Shown here: positions 51,435 to 60,227 of the stretch, one piece after another
Numbering within the stretch: the first letter of the stretch is position 1
Layout of the letters: each line of letters begins with the position of its first letter
Source: JAFGPS01 sp964628465
GTDB taxonomy: Bacteria > Planctomycetota > Phycisphaerae > Sedimentisphaerales > Anaerobacaceae
NCBI GenBank assembly: GCA_964628465.1
Contig: CAZVOA010000001.1
Span: 186,001 to 250,000, forward strand
Length of the DNA stretch: 64,000 nt
Reading direction: 5' to 3'
Notes under the pieces: model-generated
Database searches by the model: none
What the model saw: only the letters and a program-made list of their open reading frames with translations
What the model was told of the DNA's origin: nothing
Made by a program: the position numbers and the translations under genes

Positions 51435-52919
51435 TTACATGCCTAAACCAGATTTCTCGGCTCTCGTTTTACCAGGCTTTGGTCCGTCGAAATGAGTGGT
51501 GTCATAAGCATTCTGCTCATCTTCCGTCAATTTCGAATCTGTAATAATTCTCGGAGTTATAAAGACAACCAGTTCGGCGACTGTTGTTGTTTCGCCCTCA
51601 AATTTGAAAAAGTTGCCAAGAATCGGTAAATCGCCAAGTATAGGAACTTTGTTAACCTGTTTTGTAGTATCCTTTTTACGTAAACCTCCAAGCACTACCG
51701 CCTCGCCGTCATCAACCAAAGCGATTGTATCAACTTTTCGAGTATCAACAATAGGCACTGTGCTTGTAGAAACCTGTACTGTTCCGACAACAACACCGAA
51801 TTCAGGTATTATATGCAATCTAATCTTTCCATCCCTTGCAACCTGCGGAGTAACCTTCAATACAGTACCAACATTTTTGAACTTAACTGTTTCTGTAATA
51901 TTGGAACCGTTAATAGTTCGCTCGACATAAGGATTTTCAGTTATTATCTCAAAAGTCGCTGTCCCGTTATCGATAACCCTGATTCGCGGATTAGCAAGAA
52001 GTTTAGCGTTAATATTTTCTTTTTCAGCTCTCAATATGGCATCTAAATCAATATTTTTATTTAATACTCCAAAACGAAGATATCCATTTGTCGCATCAGC
52101 CGTCTTGCTCGTTCCTGCGCTGAATGAGCCAATAATACCAGGATCAACGCCGCTATTCAGATAAGAATCCGAACCGTTGCTGCTGACTGTTATATCGCTG
52201 TCGGAGAAATTTCCCGATGAATCAAAATTCATTCGTTTGCCCGCATACCAGTCTATACCAAGATCAAGATTATCTTTGGAAGTTATATCATATATTCTGG
52301 CTTCAACAAGTACCTGCGGCGTAATGCAGTCTATTCTTTCGATTAGTTTCGCAATCTCTCTTACTACCGGCTCAGTATCAGTAACAATCAAATAACTCGT
52401 ACCTTTGACGGAAGTAACTTTGCCCTTGACGGATACCAACTCTTTAAGGGCGGCGACAACTTGTTCTACATCCGCGTAGATTATTTCGAATGTCTCTGTA
52501 ACCAGACGCTGTTCAATCTCTGGTATTTCATCTCTTGAAAGTATCCTTATAACTTTTTTGCCTTTCAAATAAGCAAAGCCGTGTACATCAAGAATGCTCT
52601 GCAACGCCTCTTCTACAGAAACCTCAGAAAGAGTAACTGTAACGTTGCCTGTTACTTTCGGACTTAATATAAAATCAACGCCAACCTGGTCAGTAAGCTG
52701 CCTGATTACCCCTTCGATAGGAGAATCACTGACCACGATGGATACTTTTTTCTGCATTCTCAAGTCAAGCTCACTAATTTCTTCTCCGGAAACTGCCGCC
52801 GCGATTGACTGCGGAACTTGGTTAACGTCTTGAGAGAGAGCAGAAACGCCGCTTATAGATAATATAATCCAAATTGTTAATAATCTTAAAATAAGAGATT
52901 TTGAGTCATTATTTTTCAT
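51435..52919 (-). CDS. type IV pilus/type II secretin (PilQ/GspD-like)
   Basis: This is the outer-membrane channel of the pilus. The start at 52919 has AAGGAA at good distance; an ATG at 52925 is also in frame. The 494 residues have a signal peptide (LLTIWIILSISGVSALSQ), an STN/N0-like domain (VSIVVSDSPIEGVIRQLTDQVGVDFI), and an N1 domain (TETFEIIYADVEQVVAALKEL ... YLIVTDTEPVVREIAKLIERID). The C-terminal secretin domain has VEARIYDIT, LLANPRIRVIDNGTATFEI, LKVTPQV and VPILGDLPILGNFF. It is shorter than typical PilQ, lacking AMIN domains. It is the last gene before the terminator. Confidence 0.93.
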   Translation of the reverse strand: MKNNDSKSLILRLLTIWIILSISGVSALSQDVNQVPQSIAAAVSGEEISELDLRMQKKVSIVVSDSPIEGVIRQLTDQVGVDFILSPKVTGNVTVTLSEVSVEEALQSILDVHGFAYLKGKKVIRILSRDEIPEIEQRLVTETFEIIYADVEQVVAALKELVSVKGKVTSVKGTSYLIVTDTEPVVREIAKLIERIDCITPQVLVEARIYDITSKDNLDLGIDWYAGKRMNFDSSGNFSDSDITVSSNGSDSYLNSGVDPGIIGSFSAGTSKTADATNGYLRFGVLNKNIDLDAILRAEKENINAKLLANPRIRVIDNGTATFEIITENPYVERTINGSNITETVKFKNVGTVLKVTPQVARDGKIRLHIIPEFGVVVGTVQVSTSTVPIVDTRKVDTIALVDDGEAVVLGGLRKKDTTKQVNKVPILGDLPILGNFFKFEGETTTVAELVVFITPRIITDSKLTEDEQNAYDTTHFDGPKPGKTRAEKSGLGM

Positions 52920-52963
52920 GGTCATTTCCTTTTCTTCATTAATAATCTGGTCTTTTTTAGGTA

Positions 52964-53743
52964 TTATTTAATATTTTCTTCTATACTATTTTGCTGAATC
53001 TGTTCTGCTATTTTTTGCGTCCATCTTTTACTGTCTTTTTCGAATACAACGTAATCTTTATGTATTTCAACAACAACAGCACCATTGATTTCCTGATTCA
53101 AATATACAATTTTATTACCGATAACTACTGACGGCCTGTCGCTGCTATACAGAATACTGTGTATATATATCACTCCATTTTCAGAGTCATTCGCTGTATT
53201 TTCCTGCCCAGTTCCGTTTGCTGTGTTTTGCTCAGCCCCAGCGCCGGTATTCTTTTTAATTGACAATGGCTCAGGAATATTCCATTCAATATTATTATCA
53301 GTGGATTTTTTCACAGCGGAAGCAGTTTCATTACCTGGCACAGAACCCTGAGCGTCCTGCTGCGGCTTGCTTAATACATGCCTGAACATGAAAATCATAA
53401 CAATAAAAAGAATCGGTATCAGTGCCACCATTACCTTTTGTTTTGCGTCAGCCTGGTTCGATTTGCCTTTGGAAAGTTTGCTTTTATACTTTTTTAATAA
53501 GCCGGAGCCCGCCTTTTTTCCAACAGAATCATTATCAACCAGTCCCATTTGATTTATCTCGATGTCACTGTTTGATTCCGAAGCATTTTTTTTATAAGGT
53601 ATGCTTCTATCGTTTTTTTCTCCCTGATTCAAAACAGGTTTTTGCGTATCATCTTTATGCGATTCCATCCTGTTTTTTAATTTAAAACCGGATAAAAACT
53701 CATTTTGCGGCTCCGCCATATTATTTTCGTCCTGCGTGCCCAT
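52964..53743 (-). CDS. PilP/GspB-like periplasmic protein
   Basis: The 259 residues have a long basic, polar cytoplasmic part, one membrane helix (VMVALIPILFIVMIFMFRHVL, near 115), and a periplasmic region. That region ends in a small beta domain: YIHSILYSSDRPSVVIGNKIVY, then NGAVVVEIHKDYVVFEKDSKRWT. It matches the C-terminal domain of GspB/PilP-type proteins that link the inner platform to the secretin. It sits between pilO and the secretin gene, the usual place of pilP. Confidence 0.75.
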   Translation of the reverse strand: MGTQDENNMAEPQNEFLSGFKLKNRMESHKDDTQKPVLNQGEKNDRSIPYKKNASESNSDIEINQMGLVDNDSVGKKAGSGLLKKYKSKLSKGKSNQADAKQKVMVALIPILFIVMIFMFRHVLSKPQQDAQGSVPGNETASAVKKSTDNNIEWNIPEPLSIKKNTGAGAEQNTANGTGQENTANDSENGVIYIHSILYSSDRPSVVIGNKIVYLNQEINGAVVVEIHKDYVVFEKDSKRWTQKIAEQIQQNSIEENIK

Positions 53744-53769
53744 TTAGTATCTCCTGATCAAAATATTTT

Positions 53770-54387
53770 TTAATAATTAAAACCGATAACACGTTCTACA
53801 TTTTCTTCCTGTGTTTCGAGTGTTTGCTTACAAACAAGAGCCGCTAAATCTACTGTCACCTGGTAGTTTGCATTGCTGTTATTCTGGCGGCTCAGCATAA
53901 ACTTATTCACAAATAAAACTGGTTTATGCCTTTCGAGAGTATTCAAAAAATACGCAAAGTCTTCAAATTCAGCGATAAAACTGACTTTAATACTCTTTTC
54001 AAAAACATTATTAGGATCAGAGGATTCTGAAATCCTCTCGACATCGCTGCTCTGTATGCTAAAAGATGAAAGTGCGCATTCATTGGCAATTTGACTAATA
54101 TCAAAAGTTAAATCCGACGCGTTTTTGTTATCAAGTACGAAATCATTCAGCCTGCTTTTTAAATTTCCAATTTCCTCACGTATTAAAGCCTGATTTTCTT
54201 CTTTCGAGGCTATTTTAGCAAGGTTGTATTCCTGCTTGCATTGCATAAGCCTTGTTTCGATATCTCTTTGAGTGTCATTCTGCGGACCAATCAAAAGCAA
54301 ATACAGCAGGACAAATGCCGCCATACAAACAATCAGGATTAAAGCGGATACTTTCAGATATTTTTTGTATGTCTTAATAAAAGCCAT
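53770..54387 (-). CDS. PilO-like pilus alignment protein
   Basis: The 205 residues have one N-terminal membrane helix (ALILIVCMAAFVLLYLLLIG), a coiled-coil stretch (LMQCKQEYNLAKIASKEENQ) and a ferredoxin-like C-terminal domain (FEKSIKVSFIAEFEDFAYFLNTLERHKPVLFVNKFML). This is typical of PilO/GspM. PilO pairs with PilN in the periplasm. It follows pilN after 1 bp. Confidence 0.85.
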   Translation of the reverse strand: MAFIKTYKKYLKVSALILIVCMAAFVLLYLLLIGPQNDTQRDIETRLMQCKQEYNLAKIASKEENQALIREEIGNLKSRLNDFVLDNKNASDLTFDISQIANECALSSFSIQSSDVERISESSDPNNVFEKSIKVSFIAEFEDFAYFLNTLERHKPVLFVNKFMLSRQNNSNANYQVTVDLAALVCKQTLETQEENVERVIGFNY

Positions 54388-54388
54388 A

Positions 54389-55054
54389 TTATATCCCCGG
54401 TTTAAACAAACATTCTATTTTATATGAAATGGTTTCCATTCCGTTATTCTGATTTGCTTCTCTCGAAAATGTTATGTTTTCAAGTTTCGAGCCAAGGGTA
54501 GAAGAAGCATATAGCCTGTTTCGGAAATCCTTGACCTGTTCTGAATAATCCCCCTGCTCCCGGTTGCTAATCTTCAAAATAAGCTTTGTAACAGTAATAT
54601 CATTTTGCTTGAGCGGATCAGGTATCCCTAAAGGATTTTTTCTTACCTTTTCCTGCTCAACTTCGAGATTTTTCAATTGAACAGAAGAAGGCATCTCTTC
54701 GAGAAGTATCGCCAATACCGGTGACCATTGATTAAATTTACTGATTGAGGTTTTAACTTCAGAAAGGCATGTATTATAAAATAACTTTTTTCTTTCCAGT
54801 TCTCTTTTGACCTTGAGAGATCCAGATAATTCCGCAATATCCGTTTCCAGTTTTAATATTTCATTCTGTTTAATTCTGGTGACAACTTTGCTGTCATGAT
54901 ATAATCCATAAAATAATATTGCCATAGCAACAGGTATAATAGCAGTTACCATAATAATCAGTAATCCGCCAGGCCCTGTTCTTGCAGGAATACCGCGCCC
55001 TTTGAGCAGATCAATTGTGAACATATCATCATTTTTTATATTTTTCTGTTTCAC
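54389..55054 (-). CDS. PilN-like pilus alignment protein
   Basis: GTG start at 55054. The 221 residues have a short cytoplasmic tail containing FTIDLLKGRGIPAR, the region where PilN binds PilM. A membrane helix (LIIMVTAIIPVAMAILFYGL), a coiled coil (ILKLETDIAELSGSLKVKREL) and a periplasmic alpha/beta domain follow. The order pilM-pilN-pilO supports the call. Confidence 0.85.
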   Translation of the reverse strand: MKQKNIKNDDMFTIDLLKGRGIPARTGPGGLLIIMVTAIIPVAMAILFYGLYHDSKVVTRIKQNEILKLETDIAELSGSLKVKRELERKKLFYNTCLSEVKTSISKFNQWSPVLAILLEEMPSSVQLKNLEVEQEKVRKNPLGIPDPLKQNDITVTKLILKISNREQGDYSEQVKDFRNRLYASSTLGSKLENITFSREANQNNGMETISYKIECLFKPGI

Positions 55055-55074
55055 TTTTCAACCCATTAATAATT

Positions 55075-56154
55075 TCAAATCGACCTCATGGCAAGCCCAG
55101 CCGCAACCGCCATCGTATGGCCATATTTTTTAAGGATTTCTTCACATTCCTGTGAAGCGTCACATCTGATATTTATAAAAGGATTCCATAAAACCACTTC
55201 AGTTCCAAGCCTACGGCTTAATAATTCGATAAAGCCCCTGGCTATCGCGAAACCTCCGCAGATATATATCTTCCTGACAGATACTGATTTTTCCTGGGTG
55301 GCATAAAAACGTAAAGCGTTTGAAACACCGCTAATCAATCTGTCTGATGCTTTTTCCAGGCTGTTCGCAAGTTCAAACGGAACGTTCTCAGCGTTATTAA
55401 ATAAAATGGAATTGAGCGATTTCCCGGAAATCTCATTCTCACTAAGGATTTGCATTATTATATCGTTTCCGGCACTGCTTATATCATGAATAAAAGGCCA
55501 CCCTTCTTTATTCATAACAGCCAAAGTCGTATTTTTACTGCCAACGTTAAGAATTGCCGACACTTCTCTGTCACGATCCTGAACGAGGTTATTAAAGCAA
55601 TTAAGTAATGCCAATCCATCTACATCCATAAGAACGCATTTGAGACCGGCTTTGTTAGCTAATTGATTTTTGTCTGCAAGTAGTGTTTTAGTAGCGGCAA
55701 CTATGATACCTTTAGTCTTTTCATCATTTTCAGAAATAACCTGGTAATCAATCGCGGCCTGCCCGGCATTAAATGGACATATTACATCCGCTTCGAGACT
55801 GATTGCACTTTCAATTTCCTCGTCCGGCAATTTCGGAAACGCAAAATCACGAACAGCTACCTCAGAACCGCTTACGCCGCAGACAGCGAGATTTGTTTTG
55901 ATTTTTTGTTTTGATCTGAGTTTTGCCATTGCGAAAGATTCATTAATCGCGTTGACAATTTTTGCCGTAACTTTCTCGTCATGACGTGCGTCATAACTGT
56001 TTTCTGAATCCACGGCGATTTCAGCATATCCGGCAGCTTTAACGATATAGCCGGCATTGTCTTTATTCATCACGATTATTTTGACTGCTGATGAACCAAT
56101 GTCCAGGCCAATAACGTCACGTTGTTTTAAATTTAGCATTTCCATAATATCCAT
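55075..56154 (-). CDS. pilM: PilM, actin-like pilus assembly protein
   Basis: This is a cytoplasmic ASKHA-fold protein that binds the PilN tail and the assembly ATPase. The 359 residues have phosphate loop 1 VIGLDIGSSAVKIIV, a PilM-specific AISLEADVICPF and YQVISE, SAILNVGSKNTTLAVM as loop 2, and IYICGGFAIARGFIELLSRRLG near the C-terminus. WNPFINI is also usual for PilM. It begins the second half of the pilus locus, 171 bp after the PilX-like gene. Confidence 0.93.
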   Translation of the reverse strand: MDIMEMLNLKQRDVIGLDIGSSAVKIIVMNKDNAGYIVKAAGYAEIAVDSENSYDARHDEKVTAKIVNAINESFAMAKLRSKQKIKTNLAVCGVSGSEVAVRDFAFPKLPDEEIESAISLEADVICPFNAGQAAIDYQVISENDEKTKGIIVAATKTLLADKNQLANKAGLKCVLMDVDGLALLNCFNNLVQDRDREVSAILNVGSKNTTLAVMNKEGWPFIHDISSAGNDIIMQILSENEISGKSLNSILFNNAENVPFELANSLEKASDRLISGVSNALRFYATQEKSVSVRKIYICGGFAIARGFIELLSRRLGTEVVLWNPFINIRCDASQECEEILKKYGHTMAVAAGLAMRSI

Positions 56155-56325
56155 AGGTTATATAATCGGCTTTTAAATGGAGGGGTTTAATTTAAATGTA
56201 AAAAAAGAATTGAATTAATAATTAATTTATTTTTTTTGAATTTTGGCGTTAAAGCGAAAAACAACGCATTTATCGCGGAATTGCGAATATATTATAGGAG
56301 CTATCTGTATTAGTATATTTACGAA

Positions 56326-58101
56326 TTATTGGCTAACTCTATAATCATGCCACCCTGCCGGCGCTGGTATGAATTTGCCCTGTAACCAAATATCACCAGG
56401 CAATATCCCCTCAAGAACTCTGTCATCAAAATAATAGTTTTTAAGATAACCATCTGAGCCAATTATACCAACGACGCCTCTGATTACCTCTGTAATAGTA
56501 CCTCTCAGTATCAAATCATCCTGGGGTGAATGATATTCTTTTCTGCTTCCAACATTTTCAGCACCCCATCCACCGCCGCCGACAGTTATAGCGGCTTCTA
56601 CAACCATTGGATCGGGTAAAACTCTGTCATATATTTTGCTGCCGTCTGAAATACCTATGGGATTATATACGTGACCATCGATATCACCACCGTTACCACT
56701 GCTGCTGCCGTTCCAGTTATTACCGCCTCTTCTCGTACCGCCGTTGCCATTACTGCCGCTTGTGCCGCTATCTGTAGGATAACTTTCAGAGAGTCCCGGA
56801 TCAACAACTTTAATAACACCCTGTGCAATCAGTCCGAGAATGTTGGGATTATCATCAGATGGTTTCCCATCGGCATCATGCGGACCGTCAACCTTAATCG
56901 AATCCGCAATCCAGATATTACCTGTAGCGACAACTGTAATTCTTCCCTTTACCAATTGTCCGCCGTCATGCACGGTTTTGTCACCGCCAATAACAACACA
57001 GCCATCAATATAAATCTGCCCGCCGGGTTCTGATGTTACACCATTAAAACTCTGTGTTACATAAGTATTTTCAATTGGAACTGTAAATCTCAACCCGGTA
57101 TCTTCGGCATCCTCCGGCATGTAATGATAAGTATATATATTGTATTTTTCATACATTGTAGCATCACTGCCGGCTTTGATTTTATAATCATAATCACCTT
57201 CTTCATTTGGTTTACTGCCTCGAACAGTACAATTATTTGTAATTCGTATTTTGCCTGTGCCATCCTCTACAAAAAACTCAAGCTGCACAGCAGGATATGG
57301 ATTTGAAGCGGTTGCATACGCCGTTGGAACGGGTGTAAATCTATACGATAAATTAGTTGAGTCTCTAAATCGTTCAATTTTATCCTGAACAATATCTTCA
57401 TCTGTCACCTTGTTATTAGGCTGGTCGAAGCATATCCCGTTATCGAATGTTGACATTACAGAATAATACTTATCAGAACCTGAACTTGAGGCATATCTTG
57501 ATTCTCCCATGCTCACAGTCTGCAAGAATTGCGGGTTACCCTGAATATGAATATCAATATTATCAGGCTTGTCTTCATAATCATTAACATGCAGCGGCAT
57601 ATCAATAACTTCGTTATTTGCAAAATAAACTGCCTGGGTTTTATTATTTCCAGTGGGAATACGGCACATACCCATATCCCAGCCGCTAAGCGCCTGAACG
57701 ACATGAACATCAACCGTTCGTGTAAATGTACCGCTTTGACCAACAGAAACAATACGATAAACCGGGCGGGAACCGACGAATGAAAACAATTCTATATTAT
57801 AGCTGCAGCTTCCCTGCGGAACATTTAATGCGCCGGTGACTCCTGATGACTGATTGTAAATCGCGCCTAACATGTCTTTCTGCTGGCTCATCCAAAAAAC
57901 CGCAGATTCATAACCAGCTTCCGCCGCAAGCATGGAAATAGTCTCGTTTTTCATTTTTATGGCTGTGTGCTTGACTCCATAAGCAACAGTAAGCATGCCA
58001 AGTCCAAGAAAAGTTAAAACAACCATAGCGATTGTCACTAAGACAAGAGCGGAGCCTTTCTTTATACGAATTGAAGATCGTTTATAATGTTTATCTTCCA
58101 T
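56326..58101 (-). CDS. large PilX-like minor pilus protein
   Basis: The 591 residues begin with a PilX-like N-terminus: basic residues, membrane helix GSALVLVTIAMVVLTFLGLGML, then a helix LAAEAGYESAVFWMSQQK. The long remaining region is beta-rich (DIHIQGNPQFLQTVSM, GGQIYIDGCVVIGGDKTVHDGGQLVKGRITVVATGNIWIAD) and includes a Gly/Asn/Ser-rich linker near residue 445. The size is far above usual PilX (about 170-200 residues) and resembles large minor pilins or tip adhesins. It is encoded with two prepilins, so a pilus-tip role is likely. Confidence 0.75.
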   Translation of the reverse strand: MEDKHYKRSSIRIKKGSALVLVTIAMVVLTFLGLGMLTVAYGVKHTAIKMKNETISMLAAEAGYESAVFWMSQQKDMLGAIYNQSSGVTGALNVPQGSCSYNIELFSFVGSRPVYRIVSVGQSGTFTRTVDVHVVQALSGWDMGMCRIPTGNNKTQAVYFANNEVIDMPLHVNDYEDKPDNIDIHIQGNPQFLQTVSMGESRYASSSGSDKYYSVMSTFDNGICFDQPNNKVTDEDIVQDKIERFRDSTNLSYRFTPVPTAYATASNPYPAVQLEFFVEDGTGKIRITNNCTVRGSKPNEEGDYDYKIKAGSDATMYEKYNIYTYHYMPEDAEDTGLRFTVPIENTYVTQSFNGVTSEPGGQIYIDGCVVIGGDKTVHDGGQLVKGRITVVATGNIWIADSIKVDGPHDADGKPSDDNPNILGLIAQGVIKVVDPGLSESYPTDSGTSGSNGNGGTRRGGNNWNGSSSGNGGDIDGHVYNPIGISDGSKIYDRVLPDPMVVEAAITVGGGGWGAENVGSRKEYHSPQDDLILRGTITEVIRGVVGIIGSDGYLKNYYFDDRVLEGILPGDIWLQGKFIPAPAGWHDYRVSQ

Positions 58102-58131
58102 ATAATATTTCGCAATATTATGCCTCCAGTT

Positions 58132-58800
58132 TTATCTTGGCCAGATATTTCGCAAATACGCGGCGGTCATTATCTGAACGGACTCGCCGTCTTCTGTATT
58201 TTTCAGAGTTATATTTATACGAACACTTCCCTGCCCGACTCCATTAACTGTTGTATGACTGAAAACTCCATCATTTGAATCGCTCATAGAAACGCTTTCA
58301 GACAAAATATTTGTAGTTACGCCGGAAGCATTTCGTTTACCATTGGTAACAGCTCCAGGCGGATACGACCCGTAATCTACTTTAAGTTTCTTATCATCAA
58401 TATAAAAAAACGCATAAGCAGTCGCGAGCTTTGACGTATCCATTAAGTTTTCGGAATCCGAAGCATCCAGCCCGGAATCCCAGTATCCGAACTCAACCGC
58501 ATCGCCTGATACAATCTCTACAGGATTTTTCGTTTGAGGTAATGCCTTAAAAAATGTGTCCCCTTCTTTCTTGTAAATTGTATAAGAAAGACGATTCGAC
58601 TTTCTTCCTACATTGCCGAATTCAAGAGTGGTCGCAAGCGCATCCAGTTTAATCTGATGATTCGCGGAATTATAACATTTCTGCCAGGCACGATTACCGC
58701 CGACCAAAAGACCCCCTACTCCTAAAATGATTATCATATTAATGACTATAGCGATAATCATTTCAATTAAAGTAAATCCCTGTCTGTTATATTTATTCAT
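58132..58800 (-). CDS. PilW/GspJ-like prepilin
   Basis: The ATG at 58800 is preferred to one at 58824 because prepilin leaders are short. The 222 residues start MNKYNRQG before FTLIEMIIAIVINMIIILGVG, a perfect class of prepilin signal with Glu5. Downstream, ATTLEFGNVGRKSNRLSYTIY and a C-terminal VRINITLKNTEDGESVQIMTAAYLRN are typical of PilW. A minor pilin role in priming pilus assembly is likely. Confidence 0.87.
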   Translation of the reverse strand: MNKYNRQGFTLIEMIIAIVINMIIILGVGGLLVGGNRAWQKCYNSANHQIKLDALATTLEFGNVGRKSNRLSYTIYKKEGDTFFKALPQTKNPVEIVSGDAVEFGYWDSGLDASDSENLMDTSKLATAYAFFYIDDKKLKVDYGSYPPGAVTNGKRNASGVTTNILSESVSMSDSNDGVFSHTTVNGVGQGSVRINITLKNTEDGESVQIMTAAYLRNIWPR

Positions 58801-58884
58801 ATTATTTTCTTTTTTGGGGTTCATTTTGTTTAAGGAATTATTTAATATTATTACGTAATCAATTTACAATTTATCAAATTGATC

Positions 58885-59415
58885 TCAACCGCCTCCGGAG
58901 TCAACCCTGATATACGTAGTCAAAATAACTGGTCTCATATTCGGTGATTCGGCTTTTTGAATTGTCCCTTGCTCATCGAAAACCGCCCCGAATGATATAT
59001 ACACAGAAAGTTGTCTTAATGTAACTTTCGCGTCTCCATCATATGCGACATTTTTCGACATTAGCATAACAAGCATTTGAACATCATCGACTGTAACAAG
59101 AAATAAAGTATCTCTAAGTTTAACGCCCAAATCAGAATACTGGCCTAAATCCGAAGGAGAATCTGTTACAGGAGAAAATCCAAGCCCAAGCGAAGCGGGA
59201 TTATAATCCAAAGAGCCGCCTGAACTCATCCAGTCTTCAAGAAGCAATTGCGATGTACGAGTCGCGGTTATTTGTGCCTTTGATATTTTTGAATCACGTG
59301 CCGCGTAATATTGGAAATTTAATGACCCGATTGCGATAATACTTAAAACCGTCATCGTAGCTGCAACTTCGACTAAAGTAAAAGCGCTTTTATATTTTCC
59401 TGGATGATTAAACAT
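58885..59415 (-). CDS. PilV/GspI-like prepilin
   Basis: The 176 residues start MFNHPGKYKSA before FTLVEVAATMTVLSIIAIGSL, a prepilin signal with Ala at -1 and Glu5. ATRTSQLLLEDWMSSGGS follows, as in PilV/GspI. It is the first of the three minor pilus genes and lies 276 bp after pilA, beyond a strong hairpin. Confidence 0.85.
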   Translation of the reverse strand: MFNHPGKYKSAFTLVEVAATMTVLSIIAIGSLNFQYYAARDSKISKAQITATRTSQLLLEDWMSSGGSLDYNPASLGLGFSPVTDSPSDLGQYSDLGVKLRDTLFLVTVDDVQMLVMLMSKNVAYDGDAKVTLRQLSVYISFGAVFDEQGTIQKAESPNMRPVILTTYIRVDSGGG

Positions 59416-59510
59416 TAATATATCTCGTTTTTGTTTATCTAAACTTCAAATCAGCTATAGAGTATCACTATATAAAATCAAAAATACAAATACTTATTAC
59501 ATAAATAAAT

Positions 59511-59546
59511 ACAGTGGCTATAGTCACTTATGACCATAACCACTGT
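59511..59546 (-). terminator. hairpin after pilA (terminator or attenuator)
   Basis: ACAGTGGCTATAGTCA (59511-59526) pairs with TGACCATAACCACTGT (59531-59546), a 16-bp stem with two G-U pairs and a CTTA loop. It lies in the 276-bp spacer between pilA and the minor pilin genes. No strong T-run follows, so it may instead protect the pilA mRNA 3' end. I see nothing else definite in the spacer. Confidence 0.6.
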
Positions 59547-59691
59547 TGTATTTCATGCATGTGACCCGGATCATACTTTACTTTGTAAAATAACCTTCCT
59601 CACATTTCTTGATTTTTTTTATGAAGGAAAATATTTACCAGCTTTATATCTTCATAATAAAAAGCTTTAATCAGTCTCTTCCTAAAACCGG

Positions 59692-60117
59692 TTAGCTTCC
59701 TTTTGTCCATTTGCCATCCAGAGCTAAAGTATAGGTTCCGCTTGGTTTATCAGCCTTGGTACTTGGGGTACTACTAACTGTAATAACAGCAATACCGTCT
59801 CCATTCACAGATGTAATCGTGTAGCAAGCCGGCTCAAAATATGTTCCAGTTAAATCTGTTGTATTGAAACCCAAAAGCGCCTGTGTTGCAGTGTCACTGA
59901 GAACTTTAGTTGCAAGTCCTTGTGCGGTTGCAATACTTGTTTCAGCGGCATAAGCACGAACCGCTGTACGAATAGTACCTGCTGCTGCATTTGCTTCAGA
60001 CCATTTTGCTTTTTCAATTCTACCCTGCATCAAAGGAATAGCTACCGCGGCTAAAATTCCAACGATGAGGATAACCACCATCAACTCTACCAGTGTAAAA
60101 CCTTTTCTACTTGTCAT
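59692..60117 (-). CDS. pilA: major type IV pilin
   Basis: The 141 residues start MTSRKG before FTLVELMVVILIVGILAAVAIPLM, the textbook type IVa pilin/GspG leader with Glu5. The N-terminal helix continues through KWSEANAAAGTIRTAVRAYAAET. The C-terminal domain is small and has a single Cys (FEPACYTI), so the usual pilin disulfide loop is absent. An AGGAGA site lies before the ATG. It follows pilB and pilC. GspG-like alternatives cannot be fully excluded, but the locus is of pilus type. Confidence 0.88.
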   Translation of the reverse strand: MTSRKGFTLVELMVVILIVGILAAVAIPLMQGRIEKAKWSEANAAAGTIRTAVRAYAAETSIATAQGLATKVLSDTATQALLGFNTTDLTGTYFEPACYTITSVNGDGIAVITVSSTPSTKADKPSGTYTLALDGKWTKGS

Positions 60118-60227
60118 TTCAATATCTCCTAAAAAATTAAAAATAATATTTCATAATTCTCGCTCTTGTACATTCGGCGAAAAAACTTACAAACTAAACT
60201 AAAATCTATTTTTTCATCATAATTATT

